Under the pieces are notes generated by a model. The model was not told the DNA's origin, searched no databases, and worked only from the letters and a program-made list of their open reading frames with translations. Both the position numbers and the translations under genes were made by a program. Below, one piece after another: positions 1-7,229 of a DNA stretch of 13,352 bases. Within the stretch, counting starts at the first letter, position 1. The number at the start of each line of letters is the position of its first letter. Source of the stretch: Mollicutes bacterium (lineage in GTDB: Bacteria; Bacillota_I; Bacilli_A; Izemoplasmatales; Izemoplasmataceae); assembly GCA_003551455.1 (NCBI GenBank), contig PUMR01000080.1, positions 1 through 13,352 on the forward strand, in the 5' to 3' direction.

Positions 1-746
1 GGAAGCCGCTCAAGGAGATGCAGAAGTCCTATAAACACGAGATCGGCATCGTCCCCCAGGAGCTCGCCATCTATGAGAATGTGAGCGCGCTGAAGAACGT
101 CATGTTCTATGCCTCGCTCTATGGCTATCGCGGGCGCGAGCTCAAAGACCTCGCCGAGAAGGCTTTGCGGGACGTCTCCCTCTATGAGGTCCGCCATCGC
201 AAGCCCAAGACCTTCTCGGGCGGGATGAAAAGGCGTTTGAACATCGCCTGCGGCGTGGCCCACCGGCCTTCGCTCATCATCTTCGACGAGCCCACGGTGG
301 GCATCGACCCCCAGAGCCGCAATTACATCCTCGAATCGATCAAGGCCTTGAAGGAGGACGACATCACCGTGATCTACACCTCCCATTACATGGAGGAGGT
401 CGAGGCGATCTCGACGAGGATCATCATCATCGACCACGGCGAGATTATCGCCACGGGCACCAAAGAAAGCCTGAAAGCCACTTTGGGCGACACCGACCGT
501 TTCACCATCGAGACCGAGAACGGCCATGAGATCGACACCGACCCCTTCTATGCCATCGACTGCGTGAAAGAGGTCAAAGCCGCCGAAGGAAAGATCCATT
601 GCGAAGTCCTTTCGGGCATCGATTCGCTCGATGAGATCGTCGGCGAACTCATCCGCCAGAACATCCGGTTCTCGAATCTTTCCAAGGAGAAAGCGACGCT
701 CGAAAGGGTCTTCCTCAACCTGACCGGGCACTCGCTCCGGGGGTGA
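1..746 (+). CDS. ABC transporter ATP-binding protein, ABC-2/drug-export type (5' end outside window)
   Basis: This is the ATPase subunit of an ABC-2 type exporter, powering the two permeases encoded directly downstream. The reading frame is open from base 3 (K-P-L-K-E before the first internal Met at 18), so the true start and the Walker A motif lie upstream of the window. Visible motifs in order are the Q-loop (GIVPQE, Gln codon at 57), the ABC signature (FSGGMKRR, from 213), Walker B (LIIFDEPT, Asp codon at 285) followed by a D-loop (GIDPQ), and the switch histidine (TSHYMEE, His codon at 384). The roughly 90 residues after the switch region resemble the C-terminal extension found in CcmA/DrrA-like ATPases. 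The stop at 744 is four bases from the next ATG, indicating translational coupling. The exported substrate cannot be deduced. Confidence 0.95.
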   Translation, partial: KPLKEMQKSYKHEIGIVPQELAIYENVSALKNVMFYASLYGYRGRELKDLAEKALRDVSLYEVRHRKPKTFSGGMKRRLNIACGVAHRPSLIIFDEPTVGIDPQSRNYILESIKALKEDDITVIYTSHYMEEVEAISTRIIIIDHGEIIATGTKESLKATLGDTDRFTIETENGHEIDTDPFYAIDCVKEVKAAEGKIHCEVLSGIDSLDEIVGELIRQNIRFSNLSKEKATLERVFLNLTGHSLRG

Positions 747-750
747 CGAC

Positions 751-1485
751 ATGTTTCCGATTTTGCAGCGCGACTTTTTGAATATCGTCAAGAATCCGGC
801 CCTGCTTTTGGCCAACACCCTCTTTCCCTTCCTGCTCGTGGCCATCATCGGCTCCATGAGCGGCGGCATGTTCGCTACTGATGCCGTGAGCGCGCACGAC
901 TACTTCGCTGTCTCGATTCTCGTCTTCACCGCCCTGAACATTTCCATCATCTCGCCGAACACCTTCATGGAAGTTTCGGTGAAGAAGGCGAACCTCCGGA
1001 TCGGCTATTCCCCGGTGAAAAGCTGGCAGATCTATGTCGCGAAGATCGTCTCGACCTTCGTCTTCGCCCTGCTTGCTCTGGGGTTGCTCTCGCTGCTTTT
1101 CTTCCTGCTTTACGGCGTGGACTACGGCGGGAGCTTCCTGCCCTTCTTCGCCCTGGTCGGCGGACTTTCCCTCTTTGCGAGCACGCTAGGGGTGACGATG
1201 GCCATCCTCTTCAAAGACGAAGAGAGCGCCAACCAGCTTCTGGGAATCTTGAACATCATCTTCGCCTTCATGGGCGGCGTGTTCTTCCATCCCCGCATTC
1301 TCGGCGAGACCTTCGCCCGCGCGAGCGTGGCCTCTCCGGCCCGCTGGGTGTTGGAGGGGGCCTTCCGGATCATCTTCGACAATGACGCCGGTCTCGCCCT
1401 GCCCATTCTCGCCGTGTTCGGCGGCCTCGTGCTCGTATTCTTGTTCATCTGCAAAAAATGTTTCCGATTGGAGGACTATGTATGA
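751..1485 (+). CDS. ABC-2 type transporter permease (first of two)
   Basis: This 244-residue integral membrane protein is one half of the export channel. It begins with a short amphipathic segment (MFPILQRDFLNIVKNP) typical of ABC-2 permeases. About six hydrophobic segments follow, near residues 18-38, 50-72, 98-122, 130-152, 165-182 and 218-238. A charged stretch between the second and third (VSVKKANLRIGYSP) is the usual cytoplasmic loop contacting the ATPase. The ATG lies four bases after the ATPase stop, with a G-rich ribosome site at 739-743. Its TGA overlaps the start of the next permease (ATGA at 1482-1485). The family is clear from topology and context; the substrate is unknown. Confidence 0.9.
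   Translation: MFPILQRDFLNIVKNPALLLANTLFPFLLVAIIGSMSGGMFATDAVSAHDYFAVSILVFTALNISIISPNTFMEVSVKKANLRIGYSPVKSWQIYVAKIVSTFVFALLALGLLSLLFFLLYGVDYGGSFLPFFALVGGLSLFASTLGVTMAILFKDEESANQLLGILNIIFAFMGGVFFHPRILGETFARASVASPARWVLEGAFRIIFDNDAGLALPILAVFGGLVLVFLFICKKCFRLEDYV
1470..1474 (+). promoter_or_regulatory. Ribosome binding site deciding the start of the second permease
   Basis: GGAGG lies seven bases before the ATG at 1482. An in-frame ATG at 1458 lies upstream of this site, inside the previous gene, and has no comparable Shine-Dalgarno. This is why the shorter 320-residue start was chosen. Confidence 0.75.
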
Positions 1486-2444
1486 GAAGCGTACTCATGT
1501 CCATGACGGCGCGTCTGCGCGCCGAACCCCTATACCTCGCTCTATCGGTGTTTCTGACGGCGATCTTCGTCGTGATCGGCATCGTCATCACCACGACCGA
1601 CGGCGCCGCATTGTATGCGGCTTACAGCGGCCCCGAAGCGATGATGCCCGAAGATTCCGCCTATCTCGAGATCGAACACCGGGACGAGCCGCCGGCGAAA
1701 AGCGCCCTCGTCATGGGGCACTACGACGCCTCGATCGTCTATACCGATGAGGGCTACGAAGTGGTCTCCCTCACGAACGAGGATGTCGCCGCCATCATCG
1801 GAGCGATCCTCGCCGGCGAGGATGTCAGCGAGTTCTTCGCGACGGACGAGAGTCCCGCGATCCGCATCGTCGGCATCACGATGATGATCATCATGATGCA
1901 GGCCATCTTCTATCTCGATTTCCTCATCGAGGACCGTCAGGCGCGCACCTTGAAGCGCATGGCCTCGAGTCCCTTGAAACTCCGGACCTATCTCACGGGC
2001 ATCGTGCTCTATGCCGTCCTCGTCGTCGGCCTCATCGCTCTCGCCACCCTCTTTTTCGCCGGCACCGTCTTCAACCGCGATATCGGCATGAGCCTCGGGG
2101 CTTACGCCTGGGTGTACTTCCTCGCTTTGTGTTTCGGGGTGTCGTTGGCGCTCTTGCTGGTGAGCGCGATCGACATCCGCGACAACGCCGCGGCGCTCTT
2201 CGCCCTCCTCATCATCACCACGACCCTGCTTTCGGGGGCCTTCATCCCCTATGAGACCGACAATGCACTCCTGGAGTTCTTCATCCGCGCCATGCCGCAA
2301 CACAACATCATGGAAGCCACGGAGAAGATCATCGCCGGCAACCGGCTGAATGCCGAGGTGGGGATCGTTCTCGCCATGAGCGCTCTCCTCTTCGTCGCCA
2401 GCGGAGTCGTCGTCAAGAAGAAAATGTCTCTGGGCAAGTATTGA
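1482..2444 (+). CDS. ABC-2 type transporter permease (second of two)
   Basis: This 320-residue permease is expected to pair with the preceding one. It has one N-terminal membrane segment (about residues 16-38) and then a large polar, presumably extracytoplasmic domain of about 90 residues (40-128, rich in Asp and Glu). About five more membrane segments follow (near 131-150, 175-197, 208-236, 243-263, 293-312). The cytoplasmic loop (RMASSPLKLRTYLTG) and the GAFIPYE and MPQHNIME motifs near the last helices are characteristic of ABC-2 permeases. The start at 1482 overlaps the upstream stop in an ATGA junction with a well-spaced GGAGG. The two permeases differ in layout, since the first lacks the large external domain, so they would form a heterodimer. 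Confidence 0.9.
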   Translation: MRSVLMSMTARLRAEPLYLALSVFLTAIFVVIGIVITTTDGAALYAAYSGPEAMMPEDSAYLEIEHRDEPPAKSALVMGHYDASIVYTDEGYEVVSLTNEDVAAIIGAILAGEDVSEFFATDESPAIRIVGITMMIIMMQAIFYLDFLIEDRQARTLKRMASSPLKLRTYLTGIVLYAVLVVGLIALATLFFAGTVFNRDIGMSLGAYAWVYFLALCFGVSLALLLVSAIDIRDNAAALFALLIITTTLLSGAFIPYETDNALLEFFIRAMPQHNIMEATEKIIAGNRLNAEVGIVLAMSALLFVASGVVVKKKMSLGKY

Positions 2445-2469
2445 GTTGCAAGGTCCGCTGGGGTAAAAT
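2441..2469 (+). promoter_or_regulatory. Putative sigma-A promoter for the LuxR-family regulator
   Basis: A -35-like TTGAGT (2441-2446) is separated by 17 bases from TAAAAT (2464-2469). It overlaps the stop codon of the second permease. Transcription would start near 2476, just ahead of the ATG at 2490. This argues against the in-frame TTG at 2475 as start. The call rests on pattern matching only, and read-through from the ABC operon is also possible. Confidence 0.5.
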
Positions 2470-2489
2470 GGGACTTGGCAGGTGATGAG

Positions 2490-5066
2490 ATGGATACCCT
2501 CCTCGCAAGCAAGTTCCGTTTACCCCGACCGGGCGAACCTTGGATCGACACCTTCAAAAGAAACAAGAAGTTCGCAGCCGACAAACGCATCATCCACATA
2601 CAAGGCGGCCCCGCCACCGGGAAGACCACGCTGTTGGCCGCCTTTTTGCGTGAAGCCGACAAAAGCGCCTATCTGGCGCTGGAAGAAGAAGACGGCAGCC
2701 CGCAACGCTTCTTCCGGCATCTCCTTTACGCCCTGGAGGGGAAGGTCGCGATGGATATCGACCTTTTGCGGGAGTCCTTCCTCGCGGCGAAAGACGAAGA
2801 GGCCTTGACGAGCGTGGTCGCTTTTTTCCTGAACGCGCTGGCCGAAGAAGAGGTTGCGCTTCACATCGGCATCGACAACCTCCATCATGTCGAAAGCGCC
2901 GCGCTCAAACGGGCGCTCACGACCCTCGTCACCCATGCGCCCTTGAATGTGCGCCTCCTTTTCGCCTCCCGCAAGGAGCCGCCCGTGAAGCTCCATGAAC
3001 TCATCGTGAAAAACGAAGCCGTCATCTTCGACGAGACCCACCTCCTTTTCAAAAAGGAGGAATCGCTCGCCTTCTTGCGAGGGAAAGACAACAATCTCAC
3101 AAAAGAAGAGGCTGCGATTCTCCACGGTCTGGCCAAAGGCTGGGTCGGCGGCCTGCAGCTCCTTTTGGTGGCGCGGATGCATGATGAGACCCTCTTCGGC
3201 GAGTTCAAGACGCTTGCGGGCCCGGCCGTGGACTATCTCAACGAGACCGTCTACATGACCTTTCCCGAAGCGGTCCGCGAGATCTTCTTGCAGCTTGCTC
3301 CCTTGCGGAGCTTCGACGCCCGCACCCTGCAAAGACTCACGGAAAAGAAGGACGCCGATCTCTTCTTGCGCAAGATCGCGCAAGAACACATGGTCGTCGA
3401 GGCTTCCGCGGGCTATGTCGAGTATTCTTTCCATCCCCTTTTTAGGATGTTTCTGCAATCGAAGCTCGCCGAACTGCCCGCCGAAAGGCAAAAAGCCCTT
3501 TACGCCAAGATCGCCCGTCACCACGAAGAGAACGCCGAATGGGACAAGGCCGTGGAAAGCCATCTGAAGGCGGATTCCGTGGAAGAGGCCATGCGCGTCC
3601 TCCATCGCGCCGCCGACGATGTGGCGGACGAAGCGTTGAAAAAAATCCCGATCGAACATCTGAAAAAGGATTTCGACCTTTCCATCCGCCGCGCCTTCCA
3701 TCATCTCATGAACCTGGAGATCGGGGCCGGAAGCGAGTTGCTGGAAAGTCTTCTCCCTTTGCACGAAAAGGAGCACGGCGACTTCATCAGGCTCTTTTCG
3801 GCCATCCTCCGCCAAGACGACATCCGCAAACTCTCGTTGACGGGCCCAAGCACTTCCGGCGAGACCATCGCCGCCTGGATCGAAGATCTCAAACTCTCCG
3901 AGACGACCAAGACGATGCTGGAACTCCACATCGCCGTGCAACACTTCTATCGCGACGAGTTCGCGACCGCTTTCGCCCTCGGCAAACGGGCCCTCCGCTA
4001 TGCGAAAGAGCGGAAGAACCCCTATCTCGAGTGTTACGCGCGCCTCCTCGAGGCGCAGATCCACGAACACTCGGGGCGGCTGGAAGAAGCGCGGGACAGT
4101 TTCTTCGAGATTGAAAGGCTCATCGGCAAGGCCCCCGTGATAAGCCCCATCCGGGCCGCGATCCACGCCGGCAAGGCCGGGGTGTTCTTGAAGGGGATGC
4201 ATCTGGACAAAGCCGAAGCGCTCTTGGAGAAAGCGCTCGCCGAAAAACGCTCGGGTTTCCATCTCGTGCGTCTGGGCTATCTCATGAACATGATGGAGAT
4301 CCACACCCTCCGTGGCGATGAAGAAGAGGCCTTGGCGAAATTCAAACGCCTCCATGAAGAGGCCGAACTCGAGAAAAGTCCCTTCTTCGCCCACGCGACG
4401 CGCTATCTCATGCATCTTGACGGCACAAAAAAGCATCTCGAGACCTATCGCAAAATCTATGCCGAGAAGAAAGAAGCCGGGGTGAACCGCATCGAGGACG
4501 AGCTCGTCCATATCGAGCTCGCAATCTTGGACAAATCTTCTGACGAGTCGCATGAAAAGCTTTTGCGGAAGCTTCTGGAGCGACTCAGGAAAGAAGGGCT
4601 CTCCCTCTATCTCGTCGAAGCGCTCTTGGTCAAGGCGCGGCTGAAGGAAACGGAAAGAGACGAAAAAGGCCTTCACAACACCCTTTTCGAGGCTTGCCAC
4701 TATGGCGCGAAAGAGGGCCTCTATGCCCCCTTCGTCCTGAGAAGGCGCTTCTTGGATTATCATCTGGACGGTTTCTTGGCCAAAAAGAGCGCCCGGCTGG
4801 AAGAGAACGAAGCCCGGTTCGTACACAGGCTCATACAATTCGTCCGCCCGGAAGAAACGACCGCTTACGGTCTCACCGAGAGGGAACGGGAAGTCCTGGC
4901 CCTCATGGTCCGGGGTCTTTCCAATCGTGCCATCACGGAAGAGCTCCACGTCTCCATGGCCACGGTTAAGACCCACATCAACCGCATATACGGAAAACTT
5001 GGCGTCAAAGACCGCATGGAAGCCGTAAAGAAAGCGGCTCCGCTCTTTTCTCCCGAGAACAAGTGA
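2490..5066 (+). CDS. MalT/LAL-type LuxR-family transcriptional regulator
   Basis: This 858-residue protein has the architecture of MalT-like regulators, which bind ATP and an inducer and then activate promoters through a C-terminal HTH. Near the N-terminus is the LLASKFRLPRP segment typical of the family, then a P-loop (GGPATGKTT, residues 39-47), a Walker B-like region (LHIGIDNLHHVES) and the family motif KGWVGGLQLLL. A helix-rich TPR-like region spans about residues 330-780. The C-terminus (about 795-848) is a GerE/LuxR HTH (LTEREREVLALM ... SMATVKTHINRIYGKL). The ATG at 2490 is preferred over the TTG at 2475 because AGGTGA (2480-2485) precedes it and the predicted transcription start lies about at 2476. 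It sits between an exporter operon and two lipoprotein genes, and either could be its target. The inducer is unknown. Confidence 0.92.
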   Translation: MDTLLASKFRLPRPGEPWIDTFKRNKKFAADKRIIHIQGGPATGKTTLLAAFLREADKSAYLALEEEDGSPQRFFRHLLYALEGKVAMDIDLLRESFLAAKDEEALTSVVAFFLNALAEEEVALHIGIDNLHHVESAALKRALTTLVTHAPLNVRLLFASRKEPPVKLHELIVKNEAVIFDETHLLFKKEESLAFLRGKDNNLTKEEAAILHGLAKGWVGGLQLLLVARMHDETLFGEFKTLAGPAVDYLNETVYMTFPEAVREIFLQLAPLRSFDARTLQRLTEKKDADLFLRKIAQEHMVVEASAGYVEYSFHPLFRMFLQSKLAELPAERQKALYAKIARHHEENAEWDKAVESHLKADSVEEAMRVLHRAADDVADEALKKIPIEHLKKDFDLSIRRAFHHLMNLEIGAGSELLESLLPLHEKEHGDFIRLFSAILRQDDIRKLSLTGPSTSGETIAAWIEDLKLSETTKTMLELHIAVQHFYRDEFATAFALGKRALRYAKERKNPYLECYARLLEAQIHEHSGRLEEARDSFFEIERLIGKAPVISPIRAAIHAGKAGVFLKGMHLDKAEALLEKALAEKRSGFHLVRLGYLMNMMEIHTLRGDEEEALAKFKRLHEEAELEKSPFFAHATRYLMHLDGTKKHLETYRKIYAEKKEAGVNRIEDELVHIELAILDKSSDESHEKLLRKLLERLRKEGLSLYLVEALLVKARLKETERDEKGLHNTLFEACHYGAKEGLYAPFVLRRRFLDYHLDGFLAKKSARLEENEARFVHRLIQFVRPEETTAYGLTEREREVLALMVRGLSNRAITEELHVSMATVKTHINRIYGKLGVKDRMEAVKKAAPLFSPENK

Positions 5067-5073
5067 TTTTTTC

Positions 5074-5087
5074 ATCCGCTGGCGGAT
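5074..5087. promoter_or_regulatory. Perfect inverted repeat over the -35 region of the small lipoprotein promoter
   Basis: ATCCGC and GCGGAT flank a two-base centre. The repeat lies in the 75-base gap after the regulator gene. It coincides with where the -35 box of the TATAAT at 5103 would fall (about 5080-5085). No T-tract follows, so it is a poor terminator; an operator is the alternative. Confidence 0.35.
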
Positions 5088-5108
5088 TTCGCCCTTTCGG
5101 CGTATAAT
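5080..5108 (+). promoter_or_regulatory. Putative promoter of the small B-repeat lipoprotein
   Basis: A consensus -10 box TATAAT is at 5103-5108. The -35 position, 17 bases upstream, reads TGGCGG and is poor, suggesting an activated or weak promoter. Predicted transcription starts near 5115, so the ATG at 5115 would be leaderless, whereas the TTG at 5142 would have a leader of about 27 bases with a Shine-Dalgarno. Confidence 0.5.
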
Positions 5109-5127
5109 TGTCCTATGAACGAGGGAT

Positions 5128-5132
5128 GGAGG
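5128..5132 (+). promoter_or_regulatory. Ribosome binding site supporting a TTG start at 5142
   Basis: GGAGG followed by TGG lies nine bases before the in-frame TTG at 5142. With this start the protein begins MRKLARITVALFLLV, a textbook lipoprotein signal peptide. The ATG at 5115 gives an atypical, Trp-containing extension and lies on the expected transcription start. Confidence 0.6.
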
Positions 5133-5141
5133 TGGTGTCTT

Positions 5142-7010
5142 TTGCGAAAGCTCGCGAGAATAACGGTTGCGCTATTCCTTCTTGTCGCCGCTTTCTTCCT
5201 TTTTGCTTGCACGACGAGTACGAGAGAGACCGTGGAGATCCGTCTCGAAAGCGATCCCGCCGAAGCCCCGCTCACCATCACGCCTTCGGCGCGCATCAGA
5301 GCGGGCGATGCCGTGACAATCGAAGCGGGCGCGCTTGCAGGCCATCTCTTCCGCCGCTTTGAAGACGCCGAGAGCGGCGAGATTCTGGGAGAGACCGACA
5401 CATACACCTTCACCGCTACCGCCGCAAAAACGATCCGGGCGGTCTATGCCGAAGCCGTGAACATCAATCTCGAGAGTTCGCTTGCGGGAGTAGATCCCCT
5501 CATCGAGCCCGCCGCCACCGTGGTGAAAGGGAGTCAGGTCACCATCACGGCGCCCGAGCACGAAGAGTTCGTCTTCTATCGCTGGCTGACTTCTTCCGGC
5601 GAGCCTTTCAGTAAGGACAGGGAGACCACGTTCACGGCGACGAAAGACATGGTCCTTCGCGCCGAATATCTCTCCCGTTCGGTCCATGAAGAGATCGAAG
5701 CCTTCACGGGCGACCTCGCCGCCGTGGAGACGATCCTCGCCGCCTTGGCGGCCGCCAACGCAACGAGCCGGGATGTGCGCATTTTGCTCGAGACCGACGA
5801 AGGCGAGACCGCTCTTCGACTTTATCAAGCCTCCGAGGCAAGAAGACTCTCGAAGCACGCGGGCATGATCATCGAGCTCGAAAGCGCCTATGACCGCCTT
5901 CCATCGGCCCTTTTCCACATGGTGACGGTGGAGACCACCTTCGCTTCCTCCCTCTATCTCAATGCCGGTTTCCTCTGGAATCTCGCCTTGTCGGAGACGG
6001 ATGCCGACATCCGCGAGCTTTTCTCCTTGACATCGGACAACGTGCTGCTTTCGCCTTTGCCGAAAAACATCGACCCGCTCGTGAACGAGATTTTCACGCT
6101 TTTCCTAGCGACACTCGCTTTCTTCGAGAGCGACTCGGAAACCCCCTCCTTCCTCGTGGACGAGTGGGAGCGCTTCGCTTTTCTCATCGATGCCACCTAT
6201 CTCGAGGAACTCCCGGGCGTCGACATCGCCATTGTTCCCTGCGGGGAGGAAGAAGTCGTCCTGGTCGCCACCTTGGCCCCCGCGGCCATACTGCAGGTGA
6301 TCGACGACATCCATGCGACCTTGGAAGAAATCTTCGCCGAGAAGGACGAAAGCTTCATGACCAAAGAGGAGTTCGAGGAGACCGACCTTTTCGCCAAGAT
6401 CACGACCGCACTCGACGCGGCCGCCCCTTTGCGCATCGAATTCCGCTACGACCCTCTCGCCCAAGACACCCTCGTCGTCTTTTCCGATCTCGGTTTCCTC
6501 CAAGAGATCCTCTTTCCCGGCGAGGGCGGACTCACCCTCGAGGTGACCTTCACGAACGAGGCTGCCTTCGGCACTTTCCCCGACCCCGTCGACATGGAGA
6601 AACTCATGAGCGAAGCCTTGATGTATGCCCTCGCCGCCGAAACGCGAAGAATCGCCGCAGAAATCCTCCTCCGAGACGATCGGGACGAAGGCGTCTATAC
6701 GTTGGCCATGCTTGCCGAAGAGGATGTGGCGAGCGTGTTGCCGCTTTTCGACGAAGAACTGAGCACCATCGAGATTTCCGCCGCGGGCGGAGTCGTATTC
6801 GACTTCTACCACCTCAGCAACAAAAAACCGGTGTTCAAGGAGCCTTTCACGGCGGCAGAGCTCCTCGCGACAATCCCCCTCTACCCGGAGTTTCCCGAAA
6901 GCCGCGAGGACTTTCTCTTTGCCACGGCGAACGTGAAAAAAGAGAACATCGATGTCTTCGGAACCCTCTTTGCGATGTGGGACCATTTCTTCATCGATTT
7001 CATGGATTGA
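5142..7010 (+). CDS. Lipoprotein with two InlB-B-like repeats and an unrecognised ~440-residue domain
   Basis: This 622-residue surface lipoprotein starts with a basic n-region (MRKLAR), a hydrophobic core and a lipobox (LFAC), predicting lipid anchoring at the Cys near residue 23. Two 75-residue repeats follow (from residues 31 and 106). They share the pattern of the bacterial InlB-B/Flg_new-like family: V-T-I-x-A, then an aromatic-rich centre, then T-F-T and A-x-Y. Residues 181-622 form a domain I do not recognise. It is clearly homologous to residues 723-1165 of the giant lipoprotein downstream: VH...AF, VETxF, DADxxELF and VFDF/TFDF occur at almost the same spacing. TTG at 5142 is preferred over ATG at 5115, which would give 631 residues. 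A terminator follows the stop, so it is probably monocistronic. Function unknown; adhesion or ligand binding is inference. Confidence 0.85.
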   Translation: MRKLARITVALFLLVAAFFLFACTTSTRETVEIRLESDPAEAPLTITPSARIRAGDAVTIEAGALAGHLFRRFEDAESGEILGETDTYTFTATAAKTIRAVYAEAVNINLESSLAGVDPLIEPAATVVKGSQVTITAPEHEEFVFYRWLTSSGEPFSKDRETTFTATKDMVLRAEYLSRSVHEEIEAFTGDLAAVETILAALAAANATSRDVRILLETDEGETALRLYQASEARRLSKHAGMIIELESAYDRLPSALFHMVTVETTFASSLYLNAGFLWNLALSETDADIRELFSLTSDNVLLSPLPKNIDPLVNEIFTLFLATLAFFESDSETPSFLVDEWERFAFLIDATYLEELPGVDIAIVPCGEEEVVLVATLAPAAILQVIDDIHATLEEIFAEKDESFMTKEEFEETDLFAKITTALDAAAPLRIEFRYDPLAQDTLVVFSDLGFLQEILFPGEGGLTLEVTFTNEAAFGTFPDPVDMEKLMSEALMYALAAETRRIAAEILLRDDRDEGVYTLAMLAEEDVASVLPLFDEELSTIEISAAGGVVFDFYHLSNKKPVFKEPFTAAELLATIPLYPEFPESREDFLFATANVKKENIDVFGTLFAMWDHFFIDFMD

Positions 7011-7020
7011 CACATCCCCC

Positions 7021-7046
7021 AAAAAAGCGCCGAGCGCGCTTTTTTT
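7021..7046 (+). terminator. Rho-independent terminator after the small lipoprotein
   Basis: A run of A's and GCGC (7021-7030) pairs with GCGC and T's (7036-7045) across a five-base loop, followed by an uninterrupted T-tract (7040-7046). It lies 10 bases after the stop codon and separates the two lipoprotein transcripts. Confidence 0.85.
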
Positions 7047-7099
7047 GTTTTGGAGGAGTTCTCTCCCGGGTCGACGATCTGAAACTCGTCGGCGAAATA

Positions 7100-7132
7100 T
7101 TGCATATATTTGCATTTCCAAATTGCGTTTCC
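7100..7132 (+). repeat. Short direct repeats upstream of the giant-lipoprotein promoter
   Basis: TTGCAT occurs at 7100 and 7110, and TTGCGT at 7123. The longer units TTGCATTTCC (7110-7119) and TTGCGTTTCC (7123-7132) differ at one base. They lie in an AT-rich stretch unlike the surrounding GC-rich genes, and the last unit contains the predicted -35 box. A regulator-binding site is possible. Confidence 0.35.
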
Positions 7133-7151
7133 CCCCTATGCTCGCTATAAT
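7123..7151 (+). promoter_or_regulatory. Strong putative sigma-A promoter of the giant lipoprotein
   Basis: TTGCGT (7123-7128), a 17-base spacer and a perfect TATAAT (7146-7151) predict transcription from about 7158. This leaves an AT-rich 5' leader of about 72 bases before the ATG at 7230. It also shows that in-frame ATG codons upstream, such as 7110, cannot be the start. Confidence 0.7.
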
Positions 7152-7229
7152 GAAGGTAATCAAAACGATTGGTATTCAAATGGTTTCAGGGTCAAAACGT
7201 TTCCCAATAAATTTGAAAGGAAGTGTCGC

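Noticed and set aside
2520..5075. An 851-residue open frame on the minus strand opposite the regulator gene.
   Set aside because: It is the mirror of a gene with clear P-loop and HTH domains. GC-rich codon usage depletes stops on the opposite strand. The antisense product has no recognisable domain and low-complexity composition.
5067..5141. Terminator after the regulator gene formed by the inverted repeat at 5074-5087.
   Set aside because: The loop would be only two bases and no T-tract follows, so intrinsic termination is unlikely. It is listed instead as a possible operator.
7110..7229. In-frame extension of the giant lipoprotein by 40 residues to an ATG at 7110.
   Set aside because: The promoter (TTGCGT, TATAAT ending 7151) lies inside this stretch and the lipoprotein signal peptide begins at 7230 with its own ribosome site.
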